From Salinimicrobium sediminilitoris (lineage in GTDB: Bacteria; Bacteroidota; Bacteroidia; Flavobacteriales; Flavobacteriaceae), in assembly GCF_020866905.1 (NCBI RefSeq), contig NZ_JAIVCC010000005.1, forward strand, positions 896,301 to 960,300: a stretch of DNA of 64,000 nucleotides, read 5' to 3'. Shown piece by piece: positions 53,405-62,612 of the stretch. The position numbers and the translations under genes are program-made. The notes under the pieces are model-generated. The model was not told the DNA's origin. It was given only the letters and a program-made list of their open reading frames with translations, and searched no databases. How positions within the stretch are numbered: the stretch's first letter is position 1; every line of letters begins with the position of its first letter.

Positions 53405-55387
53405 ATGAGCAGCACAGAATTCGGAAACATTACATTCGATCTCCCCAAGAATCAATCGAACGTTATAAAAGTTATTGGTGTAGGAGGAGGCGGTAGCAAC
53501 GCGATCAACCACATGTTTCAACAAGGGATCAAGGGAGTTGATTTCGTGATTTGCAATACAGATGCACAGGCCCTGGAGAACAGTCCTGTACCCAACAAGA
53601 TACAGCTGGGAGTGAGAGAGACCGAAGGTCTTGGAGCAGGCGCCGATCCTGAAGTTGGTCGCAAAGCAGCTGAAGAAAGTTTTGATGAGATAAGAGCCCT
53701 TTTGGACACCAATACTAAAATGGTGTTTATCACCGCCGGAATGGGTGGAGGAACAGGAACAGGAGCTGCTCCCATCATTGCCAAACAAGCCAAGGACATG
53801 GGAATTCTCACGGTGGGGATCGTGACCAGCCCGTTTTTGTTCGAAGGCAAGACAAGAAATGAACAGGCCCAGCTAGGAGTTGAAAACCTGCGAAGCCATG
53901 TTGATTCACTAATTGTAATCAACAACAATAAATTGCGTGAGGTATATGGAAACCTAGGATTCAAAGCCGGGTTCTCCAAAGCCGATGAAGTACTGGCAAC
54001 TGCTTCGCGCGGTATCGCCGAAGTAATAACCCATCACTACACGCAAAACATTGACTTGCGGGATGCTAAGACCGTTCTTAGTAACAGTGGTACTGCAATA
54101 ATGGGATCTGCACAGGCATCTGGCGGAAGCCGTGCCCAGGATGCTATTTCTAAGGCCCTGGATTCCCCGCTGCTTAATGACAATAAAATCACCGGAGCCA
54201 AAAATGTGTTGCTGCTTATCATTTCTGGTTCCGAGGAGATCACTATAGATGAAATAGGGGAAATAAGTGACCATATCCAGGCAGAAGCCGGGCACAGTGC
54301 AAACATCATTATGGGCGTTGGTGAGGATGAAAGTCTTGACGACGCAATCTCGGTTACTATTATAGCAACCGGTTTTGACATCGAGCAACAAAATGATATT
54401 GTTAATACCGAAACTAAAAAGATCATTCACACTCTTGAAGATGAGCAAAGAGCCGAGCATGAACTTTCTCCAAAGAAGACATCATCGGCTTATGACGGGC
54501 CTGCGCCTGCGCCAAAAGAAGAGAATAAGATCGTTCATACGCTTTCTTTAGAAGATGAAGTGGATGAGGAGCCGGAGAGTAGTAAGCCTTCAGCTGCAGT
54601 GAGGGAAATGAAGGTGGATTACGAAGAAGTTAGGCCAGCTGAGGAAACCGAATTTGTAATCACAGACAGTGTAAGGGAAGTAGAGGTTTCTGAACCAGAG
54701 GTTGTAAAACCCGACCCGCAGGAGCAGCAGTTCATGTTTACTTTTGACATGCCTAAAAATGTTGCTTCAGAAGAAAAAGAAGCACCAAAAGCAGAGCAGC
54801 CTAAAGCACCCGCAGAGGAGCAAAAGGAGCCTGTAAGAGAACAGAGAATAATCCATACTCTTTCCGAAGATATGGAAGGGAAAAACCAGGTGAAGAAGGA
54901 GCTGTCAAATCAGACCAAAAACACCAACAATGGAGTAACCCGTTATTCTCTTAACGACTACATGGAGGTAGAGGAAATGCTGAAGAGCTCACAGCCCGTT
55001 CAGAAATCTAAACCCGAACCGGAGCCGGAACTTAGAAGAACGCCTGCGCCTGTTCAACCACCTGTTTCAAGGGTTGCCCCTAAACCGGAAGAACCAAAAC
55101 AGGCTCCCGAAGAGGAGGCAGATCCATTCAATATTCCAATCAATGAAAGCCTGGTAAAAAGGTCGGCCGAAAGACGGGCTAAAATGAAGGAGTTCAATTA
55201 TAAGTTCAGGAATAACCTTAAGGTGGATGAGTATGAAAGACAACCGGCTTATAAGAGGCAGGGGATAGATCTTGATAACTCAAAACCGGGAGAGGGAAAA
55301 TTATCGCGAACTACTTTAGGTAGTGGTGATGATGACGAGATGAGATTTAGAACTAACAATTCTTTTTTACACGATAATGTAGATTAA
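53405..55387 (+). CDS. ftsZ: Cell-division GTPase FtsZ with long repeat-bearing C-terminal linker
   Basis: The 660-residue tubulin homologue has a standard GTPase core up to about residue 335, with VGGGGSNAI, the tubulin signature GMGGGTGTGAAP and NTDAQAL. The remaining 320 residues form a Glu/Pro/Lys-rich linker, far longer than in E. coli. It contains three copies of the short motif I-(I/V)-H-T-L followed by acidic residues: at about 339-343 (KKIIHTLEDE), 377-381 (NKIVHTLSLEDE) and 482-486 (QRIIHTLSED). A conserved end (MRFRTNNSFLHDNVD) probably binds FtsA. It is the last gene of the dcw cluster. Confidence 0.97.
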   Translation: MSSTEFGNITFDLPKNQSNVIKVIGVGGGGSNAINHMFQQGIKGVDFVICNTDAQALENSPVPNKIQLGVRETEGLGAGADPEVGRKAAEESFDEIRALLDTNTKMVFITAGMGGGTGTGAAPIIAKQAKDMGILTVGIVTSPFLFEGKTRNEQAQLGVENLRSHVDSLIVINNNKLREVYGNLGFKAGFSKADEVLATASRGIAEVITHHYTQNIDLRDAKTVLSNSGTAIMGSAQASGGSRAQDAISKALDSPLLNDNKITGAKNVLLLIISGSEEITIDEIGEISDHIQAEAGHSANIIMGVGEDESLDDAISVTIIATGFDIEQQNDIVNTETKKIIHTLEDEQRAEHELSPKKTSSAYDGPAPAPKEENKIVHTLSLEDEVDEEPESSKPSAAVREMKVDYEEVRPAEETEFVITDSVREVEVSEPEVVKPDPQEQQFMFTFDMPKNVASEEKEAPKAEQPKAPAEEQKEPVREQRIIHTLSEDMEGKNQVKKELSNQTKNTNNGVTRYSLNDYMEVEEMLKSSQPVQKSKPEPEPELRRTPAPVQPPVSRVAPKPEEPKQAPEEEADPFNIPINESLVKRSAERRAKMKEFNYKFRNNLKVDEYERQPAYKRQGIDLDNSKPGEGKLSRTTLGSGDDDEMRFRTNNSFLHDNVD

Positions 55388-55406
55388 GTAGTCCCCCAAC
55401 TATTTA

Positions 55407-55442
55407 AAACCCGAAGCCAGCCCCCCGGTTTCGGGTTTTTTT
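55407..55442 (+). terminator. Terminator of the dcw cluster
   Basis: AAAACCCGAA and TTCGGGTTTT form a stem with a T run 20 bp after the ftsZ stop. Confidence 0.85.
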
Positions 55443-55509
55443 GTGTCCGGGAAGTTCTCGCTTTGACCTATTTCGTTATCTTCGCAGGACTAATAAAATC
55501 CCATTAAAA

Positions 55510-55962
55510 ATGAGTTTACAGGATAAAGTAATGGCCGAGATGAAAGAGGCTATGCGCGCTAAGGACAGTAATAAGCTTGAAGCTTTGAGAGCGGTAAAGA
55601 GTGCAATATTATTAGCAAGGACCGATGCTTCGGGAAAAGATGGACTAAGTGAAGATGAAGAGTTGAAACTCTTACAGCGCCTTGTAAAACAGCGAAAAGA
55701 AAGTGCTGCAATTTATAAGGAGCAGGGCCGGGAAGATTTGGCTCAACCCGAACTGGACCAGGCAGCTGTAATAGAAAACTTCCTTCCCGAGCAAATGAGT
55801 GAGCAGGAAATAGAGGCCGAAGTTGATAAGATAATTTCGCAAACGGGAGCCAGCGGGATGCAGAATATGGGAAAAGTAATGGGATTAGCTTCCAAAGAAT
55901 TGGCCGGCAGGGCAGATGGTAAGACTATTTCTATGGTGGTGAAGAGGAAACTTAGTAGTTAG
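55510..55962 (+). CDS. GatB/YqeY-domain protein
   Basis: From ATG 55510 the protein has 150 residues (MSLQDKVMAEMKEAMRAKD), the usual length for YqeY. The upstream in-frame codons lie in the terminator and promoter zone and are not used. YqeY resembles the tail domain of GatB, which binds tRNA, but its own function is not established. A promoter-like TTTGACC and TATCTTCG pair precedes it. Heptad units overlap its stop codon. Confidence 0.9.
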   Translation: MSLQDKVMAEMKEAMRAKDSNKLEALRAVKSAILLARTDASGKDGLSEDEELKLLQRLVKQRKESAAIYKEQGREDLAQPELDQAAVIENFLPEQMSEQEIEAEVDKIISQTGASGMQNMGKVMGLASKELAGRADGKTISMVVKRKLSS

Positions 55963-55981
55963 TATTGAGTATTGAGATGGT
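55954..55981. repeat. Heptad array AGTATTG
   Basis: Two exact AGTATTG units are flanked by AGTAGTT and AGATGGT in the same 7-bp register. The array begins inside the last codons of the yqeY-like gene. Confidence 0.65.
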
Positions 55982-56076
55982 TACAGGTTTCCTAACTAAG
56001 AGTGAGGGGGGAGAAAGTTAGGACTCATCGGACTTTTTAAGAACGTCTTATTATGTTCTAAAGTCTGGGAAATTCT

Positions 56077-56108
56077 TTGTCGCAGTTTAAAGTTTTTATG
56101 TAAATTGC
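56077..56108 (+). promoter_or_regulatory. Promoter of tRNA-Arg
   Basis: TTG at 56077-56079 lies 21 nt from TAAATTGC at 56101-56108, one base short of the TAnnTTTG consensus, 13 bp before the tRNA. Confidence 0.5.
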
Positions 56109-56120
56109 GCCTTCTTAAAA

Positions 56121-56194
56121 GGCCCCGTGGCGCAACTGAATAGCGCATCAGATTTCGGCTCTGAGGGTTGGGGGTTTGAATCCCTCCGGGGTCA
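56121..56194 (+). tRNA. tRNA-Arg (anticodon TCG)
   Basis: A full cloverleaf is visible: acceptor GGCCCCG/CGGGGTC with one G-T pair, D-arm with CGCAACTGAATAGCG, anticodon stem TCAGA/TCTGA around loop TTTCGGC with TCG at 34-36, and T-arm loop TTTGAAT. The discriminator is A; CCA is not encoded. It reads CGA. Confidence 0.93.
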
Positions 56195-56205
56195 CTTAAA
56201 AGCAG

Positions 56206-56235
56206 AAAATCCACAGCGAAAGCTGTGGATTTTTT
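56206..56235 (+). terminator. Terminator after tRNA-Arg
   Basis: AAAATCCACAGC and GCTGTGGATTTT form a perfect 12-bp stem with a GAAA loop and T run. Confidence 0.88.
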
Positions 56236-56350
56236 CGTTTTGCAAAAAAGCTGGGCTTGCTCAAAACTTTGAGGGAAAAAAACACACACCGACTGTAAAG
56301 AGGTGTGGATTTTCAATTTTCAGGTGGGGCTCCCGGGGAGAGGCGGAGTC

Positions 56351-56369
56351 AATCCCTTCGGGGTCACTT
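56351..56369 (+). repeat. Near-copy of the tRNA-Arg 3' end (att-like)
   Basis: It matches tRNA-Arg positions 56179-56197 at 18 of 19 bases, including three bases beyond the tRNA. Such partial copies typically mark the far end of an integrated element or its remnant, but only 172 bp separate the two copies here. Confidence 0.7.
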
Positions 56370-56569
56370 CACTCGAAGATAAAATTATTTTTAATGAAGC
56401 CGTTGCGTGAAACCGTAAACGATTCGCCATATGATTAATCCAATTAACAAATCCCTAACAAACGAATCCCTCCTCCACCAAAAGTTGTGATTCCATACAA
56501 GCCTACAGTCATTAAATTTGATTATACTGTCCGCTTCGGAAAATATAACATCCGAATAAAAAGTTCACA

Positions 56570-57238
56570 ATGAAATACATAATAACAATAGAGGAAGTCC
56601 AGACGGTCGATGAGATCAAAGAATTCTGGACAAATGAGAACTATGTTCAATTGCTGGAAAAGTTTGATTATCCCGATGCGGAAGATACCGGATGCGAGAG
56701 CTTACGGGAACTACTATTTATGGCAATAGCCGATTTTGAACCTTCTGAAGCTGCAGGGATTGTGCTGAAATACAAACTGGAGAACAAATTGACTGAAGGA
56801 CAAATTGACCAGATCTCCAATGATATGTTACTGGATACGGTATGTGAGGAATATCCCGAGATTGAATTGCAGGCTCCATTATTCCATATCAACCAGTTAC
56901 TTTTTAAAGCGTACAACGGCAAATTTCCCAGCTCCAGCGCAACAATTATTAAATGCCTAATTAACTCTCAGGATGAGCCCGAAAAGAACCTTAACAAAGA
57001 AATGATCCTAAGAATATTAAATGACGGATTGTCTGACAGGAATATCGTAAAAAGATTATTTGAAGAACAAATGAAGGGTAATTTAGAATTTCTGGAAGCA
57101 GAAAACATTATCTGGGACTTGCAAAATCTTGAAAAGAACGAATATAGAATTACAACTTCCGGGAATTTAATTAAAAAGGAGGAAATAATTTCTTCTGAAT
57201 GGGAAGGTGAATTAACGATTTCTGAAGTAGCTTCTTAG
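56570..57238 (+). CDS. Hypothetical protein next to the tRNA-end repeat
   Basis: The 222-residue acidic soluble protein starts MKYIITIEEVQTVDEIKEFW. It appears mostly helical, with no signal peptide, membrane segment or recognisable catalytic motif. I do not recognise a family. It stands alone downstream of the tRNA-Arg repeat, in a neighbourhood that otherwise looks decayed, so it may be acquired DNA. Confidence 0.65.
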   Translation: MKYIITIEEVQTVDEIKEFWTNENYVQLLEKFDYPDAEDTGCESLRELLFMAIADFEPSEAAGIVLKYKLENKLTEGQIDQISNDMLLDTVCEEYPEIELQAPLFHINQLLFKAYNGKFPSSSATIIKCLINSQDEPEKNLNKEMILRILNDGLSDRNIVKRLFEEQMKGNLEFLEAENIIWDLQNLEKNEYRITTSGNLIKKEEIISSEWEGELTISEVAS

Positions 57239-57936
57239 AAAGCGGGATTGGTAGGTCCTAATCCCTCGCGTTCTCCATGCAAATTTTTCTCGCTGAAACG
57301 CTCAAAAAACTCACTGGAACATATGGAGGATTTCTTCCAATGCACGTCACTTCGAAGTGGCAATGGTTCTTTCCTGATTGAAGCACAGGTGCAAAAATGC
57401 ATTTCAAATTGGGTTTACACATGGGCAGAGGGAATTAAAATGCAGCTGCATTTAATTATTGTTCCTGTAGCTATACTTCTGGTTATAAGTTGGATCCATT
57501 ATTTTGTGGATCTCTAAATTCCACTTTTCCTTTTTTAATTTGTCTTGTTTTACAAGTAAAGAAATTATAGTATTCTTCTAGCCATTTTCCTTTGCGGAAA
57601 ATGAAAGACAGGTAGTCACAAAGATTGGGACGTGATGTCCTCTGAGACTTTTATATACAAATTCTTTTCTGACTTCCAGGTTATCTTAGGGATGGATAGA
57701 GACGACCAGAAGTAGAACAAGAGTTAGAACGCGAATCAAGCAATAAATAATAAATAAAAGGTAGCAGAGCAGAGAAGAATTGGATGTTATAAGAATTACT
57801 CAAGCCCATCATGAAGTGCAGGATCTATGTTTTAGGCGTTATAAGCTTTACTTCAAAGATGGTATCCAAAGACACACATGCCTTTGAGGTTTAGAAGATG
57901 CTTGAAGGGTTAGCTCCCAATAGAAGTGAATTTTTT
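57239..57936. other. Gene-poor stretch, possibly decayed DNA
   Basis: About 700 bp with no convincing gene. One frame (57248-57517) ends with a 25-residue hydrophobic segment starting at ATG 57440 (MQLHLIIVPVAILLVIS), which could be a small membrane peptide. A second short frame, TTG 57780 to 57887, reads TQAHHEVQDLCFRRYKLYFK and then stops, and might be a gene remnant. Neither can be supported further. Confidence 0.35.
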
Positions 57937-58059
57937 CTAAACGATAAAACCCAGCAGTACCAGAAAGATGAAAAAGGCGACAACCAGGCAATGGTCAGAC
58001 CAAATCTCGAAATTAGACACCTTTTCTTTTTCTTCGGAATTTCTTTTATGTGAGCTCAT
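57937..58059 (-). CDS. Small single-span membrane protein (40 residues)
   Basis: A 40-codon frame starts ATG at 58059 with a polar, basic/acidic N-terminus (MSSHKRNSEEKEKVSNFE). It ends in a clean membrane helix (LVVAFFIFLVLLGFIV) right before the stop. The sharp polar-to-hydrophobic boundary is typical of real small tail-anchored proteins. The function is unknown. It lies alone in the gene-poor region between the hypothetical gene and selO. Confidence 0.5.
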   Translation of the reverse strand: MSSHKRNSEEKEKVSNFEIWSDHCLVVAFFIFLVLLGFIV

Positions 58060-58233
58060 GATGAAAATTTTTAAGGTTCTAAATCTCTAAAATCCTCTTA
58101 AACGGGATTAAATCTAATTTAGAAAATTTTAAGTTTTCAACAAATTTTTAGATGTTAAATGTCTGAAATAGAGTACAGGAATTACTCTATGACCTAAGTT
58201 TTTTTCAGGGATAGAGTTAATAAAACTAAAATT

Positions 58234-59787
58234 TCAGGAACTGCAGGATAGCATGGAACAACCCGCTTTTTGTGCGGCCCATTCCGGTCGTTTGGCGACC
58301 AGCTCCTCAAAACCGGTCGATGCATACGGCTGCTTTAGCGCCTCCTGAAGCTTCAGGAAGAGCATGTTTTCTCCTTTTTCCAGCTCTTCAATAGCTTGGT
58401 GTAAAAGGTAATTCCGAAGAATAATCCTGGGATTGTTTTGGTTCATGAGCTTTTTAATTTCTTCTTCAGAAAAGTTGCTGTTTTTCCGCATTTTTAAGTA
58501 ATCTGTGATAAGAGCTGTAAAGAGTTCAGCGTCCTTTGGCTCCAGGCTGTTATAAAATGAGGGCTTGAAATGTTTTAAAATTGCTTCAGAAGCAGCTTCA
58601 GAAGGAACATCGGCGAGTAAGCGATAGAAGATGGTCATATCTGGCTGAACTACAGAAAGTACTTTTTCGAAGCGGGAGATTAGTTCCTTTTCTAGTTTTC
58701 CAACTTTATCAAATCCTAGTTTGCGACCCATCATTCTATAATAATGGTCCCAAAAGGACTTTTCATAGGTTCCCAGTGCGGCTTCAAGTCCCTCTGTATC
58801 TTCAAAAAGTAGGGAAAGAGCATTGGCAAGCCTGCCAAGATTCCAGTATCCTATCGAAGGTTGGTTTCCAAAAGCATAACGGCGGCCGGGAAGATCTGTG
58901 GTGTTGGGAGTAAAGTTATGGTCGTAGTTATCAAGAAAAGAAAAAGGCCCGTAATCTATTGTAAGACCTAAAATGGACATATTATCTGTATTCATTACTC
59001 CATGGACAAAGCCTACTCTTTGCCACTCACTCATCAAAAAGGCCGTTTTTTCAACTACTTCTTCAAACCATTTTAAAATACTGTCTTCATCTGTAAGATG
59101 AGGGTAATATCGATCTATGGTCCAGTTTACAAGTTGCCGGAGCTTTTCGGTTTCCCGCTGTGCAGCCAGTAATTCGAAGTTTCCGAAACGTAAAAAAGAG
59201 GGAGCCACGCGGGTAACAATCGCACCGGGTTCATATTCAGGATTGCCGTTATAAAACATGTCGCGCAATATTTTGTCTCCTGTCGAGACAAGAGAAAGGG
59301 CCCGGGTAGTGGGTACTCCCAGGTGGTGCATAGCTTCGCTCATCAAATATTCCCTGACAGAGGATCGCAGTACTGCTCTTCCATCGGCATGCCGGGAATA
59401 AGCAGTGGGACCCGCACCTTTTAATTGAAGTTCAAAAATGCCATTTTTGGTGCTCCATTCCCCAAGGTTGATAGCGCGACCATCTCCCAATTGCCCTGCC
59501 CAATTGCCAAATTGGTGACCCGCATAGCAGGATGCGTAAGTAACCATCGAAGATGTGACCTTATTGCCGGCGAGAACTTCAATATCTGTTTGAGATGGAT
59601 ATTTGATCCCAAGTTTTTCGGCCAAATCGGTTGACCAGCCAAGTAACCTTGGAGCTGCTACAGGAGTGGGGGCTGCCTTGCTGTAAAGTTTTCCGGGGGT
59701 TTGACGTGGAGTGCGATCCCCGCTGTCATCTCCTTCAAAGGTCTTTGTGAAGGCATTTTGAAATTCTTTTTCTGAAATAGCAATCAT
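58234..59787 (-). CDS. selO: Protein adenylyltransferase SelO (YdiU family)
   Basis: The 517-residue pseudokinase-like enzyme transfers AMP from ATP to protein hydroxyls. The hallmark HGVMNTDNMSILGLTIDYGPF, the QLKGAGPTAYSRHADGRAVLRSS-type nucleotide loop (in parts) and FAGHQFGNWAGQLGDGRA-like segments are visible. The C-terminus ends SMLSCSS, with Cys at the third-last residue where animal SelO has selenocysteine. It is monocistronic and links to redox stress in other bacteria. Confidence 0.95.
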   Translation of the reverse strand: MIAISEKEFQNAFTKTFEGDDSGDRTPRQTPGKLYSKAAPTPVAAPRLLGWSTDLAEKLGIKYPSQTDIEVLAGNKVTSSMVTYASCYAGHQFGNWAGQLGDGRAINLGEWSTKNGIFELQLKGAGPTAYSRHADGRAVLRSSVREYLMSEAMHHLGVPTTRALSLVSTGDKILRDMFYNGNPEYEPGAIVTRVAPSFLRFGNFELLAAQRETEKLRQLVNWTIDRYYPHLTDEDSILKWFEEVVEKTAFLMSEWQRVGFVHGVMNTDNMSILGLTIDYGPFSFLDNYDHNFTPNTTDLPGRRYAFGNQPSIGYWNLGRLANALSLLFEDTEGLEAALGTYEKSFWDHYYRMMGRKLGFDKVGKLEKELISRFEKVLSVVQPDMTIFYRLLADVPSEAASEAILKHFKPSFYNSLEPKDAELFTALITDYLKMRKNSNFSEEEIKKLMNQNNPRIILRNYLLHQAIEELEKGENMLFLKLQEALKQPYASTGFEELVAKRPEWAAQKAGCSMLSCSS

Positions 59788-60011
59788 GGAATTTTTTTGT
59801 CAAAATACGAAACTTTCAGCAAGACCCGAAGGGGCATTTCCTCGGCTGCTGTTCAACCTACAAGAAGGGAAAAACTGATTTTTAAAAAGTAAGAATTTTC
59901 TTTGGAAAATTAACAGCAGCTTAAACAATGATAAAGAATTAAGTTAAACCTAAATTAAATTGTATTTGGGAGAAGAAGATCTAATCTATTTTTATAAAAA
60001 AAATTGAAGAC

Positions 60012-60374
60012 ATGATTTCTTACCAGAGTAAAAACGACATTCAAAATCAGGTGCTTAACCTGTTGCCGCACCAAATTGAGGAGTGCAGGGAGTGTGACAA
60101 ACTTCCGGAATCTCTTGTAGAGCTTATAAAACATAATTACCAGGCCACTTTCGTATGCTATGATAAAAAATCCAATTGCATAGAAGTGGGAATTGAAAAT
60201 GAAAAAGAGAATTCACCTTATCCTGAAATACAGGTTCAAAAAATCCCTCTTAAGAAAGCTGTTGCCCAACTAGGAAAGACCTTTAGGAGTAGTGATTCTG
60301 ACCTTAAATTCTATGGAAAAATTCTGGCGAGCTATGGCTCTTCTTCCAGGGTTGAAGATGTAGTTTTGGTCTAG
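60012..60374 (+). CDS. Hypothetical protein
   Basis: The 120-residue soluble protein starts MISYQSKNDIQNQVLNLLPHQIEECREC and contains three Cys in the first half. There is no signal peptide or membrane segment. I do not recognise the family. A terminator 20 bp after its stop separates it from tex. Confidence 0.65.
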   Translation: MISYQSKNDIQNQVLNLLPHQIEECRECDKLPESLVELIKHNYQATFVCYDKKSNCIEVGIENEKENSPYPEIQVQKIPLKKAVAQLGKTFRSSDSDLKFYGKILASYGSSSRVEDVVLV

Positions 60375-60393
60375 CAATAATTTGCAATTTACC

Positions 60394-60431
60394 TTAAGCT
60401 TCCCGAAGTGTTTTTCGGGGAGCTTTTTTTA
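60394..60431 (+). terminator. Terminator before tex
   Basis: AAGCTTCCCGAA and TTCGGGGAGCTT form a stem with a T run. Confidence 0.8.
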
Positions 60432-60452
60432 TGGAAAAAACTTTCAGGCTTC

Positions 60453-60460
60453 TATCTTTG
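60453..60460 (+). promoter_or_regulatory. Candidate -7 box of tex
   Basis: TATCTTTG matches TAnnTTTG and lies 23 bp before the ATG. No clear TTG is present at the -33 position. Confidence 0.5.
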
Positions 60461-60483
60461 CCAATACACCTTCAGTTATAACC

Positions 60484-62610
60484 ATGAATTCAACCAGCTT
60501 TATTCTTGCCCGCACAAACCTTCCTCAAAAAAGCGTAGAAAATACACTGCAATTGTTGAAAGAAGACGCTACAATTCCTTTTATTTCAAGGTACCGCAAA
60601 GAAATGACCGGAAATCTGGATGAGGTGCAGATCGAACAAATCGTAAAATTTAAAGCCGAATTCGAGGAACTGGAGAAGCGAAAGAAAAGCATCTTAAAGA
60701 CCATTTCTGAACAGGAGGCACTAACTCCCGAACTGGAATCTAAAATTCTTGCCACAAACGATCTTGTTCATCTCGAGGATCTTTATTTGCCTTACAAGAA
60801 AAAGCGGAAAACCAAAGCCGATGCTGCACGGGAACTTGGGCTGGAGCCACTCGCTAAAATGCTCATGGCACAAAATTCTTCCAATATAGAAGCTGCGGCA
60901 GAAAGATTTACAGGGAAGGATGTTGTCTCCGTGGCCGATGCACTTTCCGGAGCAAAGGACATTGTGGCCGAATGGATCAATGAGCATCAAGGCGTGAGAA
61001 GCCGGCTTCGGAAGATGTTTCTACAGAAGGCAATGATCTCTTCAAAAGTGATCAAAAAGAAGGTTGAAGAGGAGGAAGCACAAAAATTCAGGAATTATTT
61101 TGAGTGGGAGGAAAAGCTGAAGTTTATTCCGTCTCACCGGTTACTCGCCATTCTTCGGGCCGAAAAAGAGGGATTCGTAAGGGTAAAGGTGGAAGTGGGG
61201 CAGGAAGAGGCTTTTAGAGGCGTATCGGCGGCAATCCTAAAGCCGCAGCAGAACTCCTTTAAAACTATTTTAGAGGAAGCTATTGAGGATGCTCTTAAAA
61301 GGCTACTATTTCCTGCACTTTCCAATGAAGTGCTAAGCGTTGCAAAACAAAAAGCAGATGAAGATGCGATTAAAGTCTTCGCCGATAACCTAAGGCAGTT
61401 GTTGCTCGCACCTCCCTTGGGTTCAAAAAGAATTCTGGCGCTCGACCCGGGTTTTAAATCTGGATGTAAGTTAGTCTGTCTGGATGAAAAAGGGGATTTG
61501 CAGCATAACGAAACCATTTTTCCACATCCGCCGCAAAAGGAAATTGCAATGGCTTCAAAAAAGGTGAAATCCCTGGTGAATGCTTACAATATAGAAGCCA
61601 TTGCAATAGGAAATGGAACTGCCTCCCGTGAAACTGAATTTTTTATCAAGAACATACGCTTCGACCGGGATGTACAGGTGTTTATTGTTAATGAAGCCGG
61701 GGCCTCGGTATATTCCGCTTCAAAAATTGCCAGGGCCGAATTTACCAATTTTGACGTCACTGTGAGAGGAGCTGTGTCCATTGGCCGCAGGCTCGCAGAT
61801 CCATTGGCCGAACTGGTGAAAATAGATGCTAAAGCAATAGGTGTTGGGCAGTACCAGCACGATGTGGATCAAACAAAGCTTAAGAATGAACTTGACCGCG
61901 TAGTGGAAAGTTGTGTGAATGCAATTGGAGTCAATCTTAATACGGCCAGTGCCCCTTTGTTAAGTTATGTTTCGGGTATTGGACCTGCTTTAGCTGAAAA
62001 TATTACCAATTACCGAAGTGAAAATGGGGAGTTTTCCTCCCGAAAAGAATTGCTGAAAGTTCCCCGTCTGGGAGCCAAGGCTTTTGAACAGGCAGCTGGA
62101 TTTCTCAAAGTGCCCAATTCTGAAAATCTTTTGGACAATTCGGCTGTACATCCTGAAAGTTATTCCATAGTAGAAAAAATGGCCGCCGATCTTAACGTGG
62201 ACCTGAAGGAGCTCATTGGCAACAAAGCTCTGATATCAAAAATAACTCCTGAAAATTACATTTTTGACACCGTAGGTTTACCTACGATTAAGGATATCCT
62301 GCACGAACTTGAAAAACCCGGAGTAGATCCCCGTAAGTCGGCTAAGGTATTTGAATTTGACCCCAATGTCAAAACAATTAAAGATCTCAAACCCGGGATG
62401 AAGCTGCCAGGGATCGTGAATAATATCACCAACTTTGGGTGTTTTGTAGATGTTGGAGTCAAAGAAAGTGGACTGGTCCATATCTCCAAGCTGAAAAATG
62501 ATTTCGTAAGCGATGTGAATTCGGTAGTAAAACTGCATCAGCATGTACAGGTAACGGTGATGGAAGTAGATGAACAAAGAAAGCGGATACAACTTTCAAT
62601 GATCGATTAA
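60484..62610 (+). CDS. tex: Tex-family RNA-binding transcription accessory protein
   Basis: From ATG 60484 the protein has 708 residues. It has the Tex N-terminal helical domain (FISRYRKEMTGNLDE), a YqgF/RuvC-like fold (ILALDPGFKSGCKLV), a helix-hairpin-helix region (LNTASAPLLSYVSGIGPALAENI) and a C-terminal S1 domain (PGIVNNITNFGCFVDVGVKESGLVHISKL). Tex binds nucleic acid and influences transcription and ribosome-linked processes. Codons upstream of 60484 fall in the terminator and are not coding. Confidence 0.96.
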   Translation: MNSTSFILARTNLPQKSVENTLQLLKEDATIPFISRYRKEMTGNLDEVQIEQIVKFKAEFEELEKRKKSILKTISEQEALTPELESKILATNDLVHLEDLYLPYKKKRKTKADAARELGLEPLAKMLMAQNSSNIEAAAERFTGKDVVSVADALSGAKDIVAEWINEHQGVRSRLRKMFLQKAMISSKVIKKKVEEEEAQKFRNYFEWEEKLKFIPSHRLLAILRAEKEGFVRVKVEVGQEEAFRGVSAAILKPQQNSFKTILEEAIEDALKRLLFPALSNEVLSVAKQKADEDAIKVFADNLRQLLLAPPLGSKRILALDPGFKSGCKLVCLDEKGDLQHNETIFPHPPQKEIAMASKKVKSLVNAYNIEAIAIGNGTASRETEFFIKNIRFDRDVQVFIVNEAGASVYSASKIARAEFTNFDVTVRGAVSIGRRLADPLAELVKIDAKAIGVGQYQHDVDQTKLKNELDRVVESCVNAIGVNLNTASAPLLSYVSGIGPALAENITNYRSENGEFSSRKELLKVPRLGAKAFEQAAGFLKVPNSENLLDNSAVHPESYSIVEKMAADLNVDLKELIGNKALISKITPENYIFDTVGLPTIKDILHELEKPGVDPRKSAKVFEFDPNVKTIKDLKPGMKLPGIVNNITNFGCFVDVGVKESGLVHISKLKNDFVSDVNSVVKLHQHVQVTVMEVDEQRKRIQLSMID

Positions 62611-62612
62611 TG

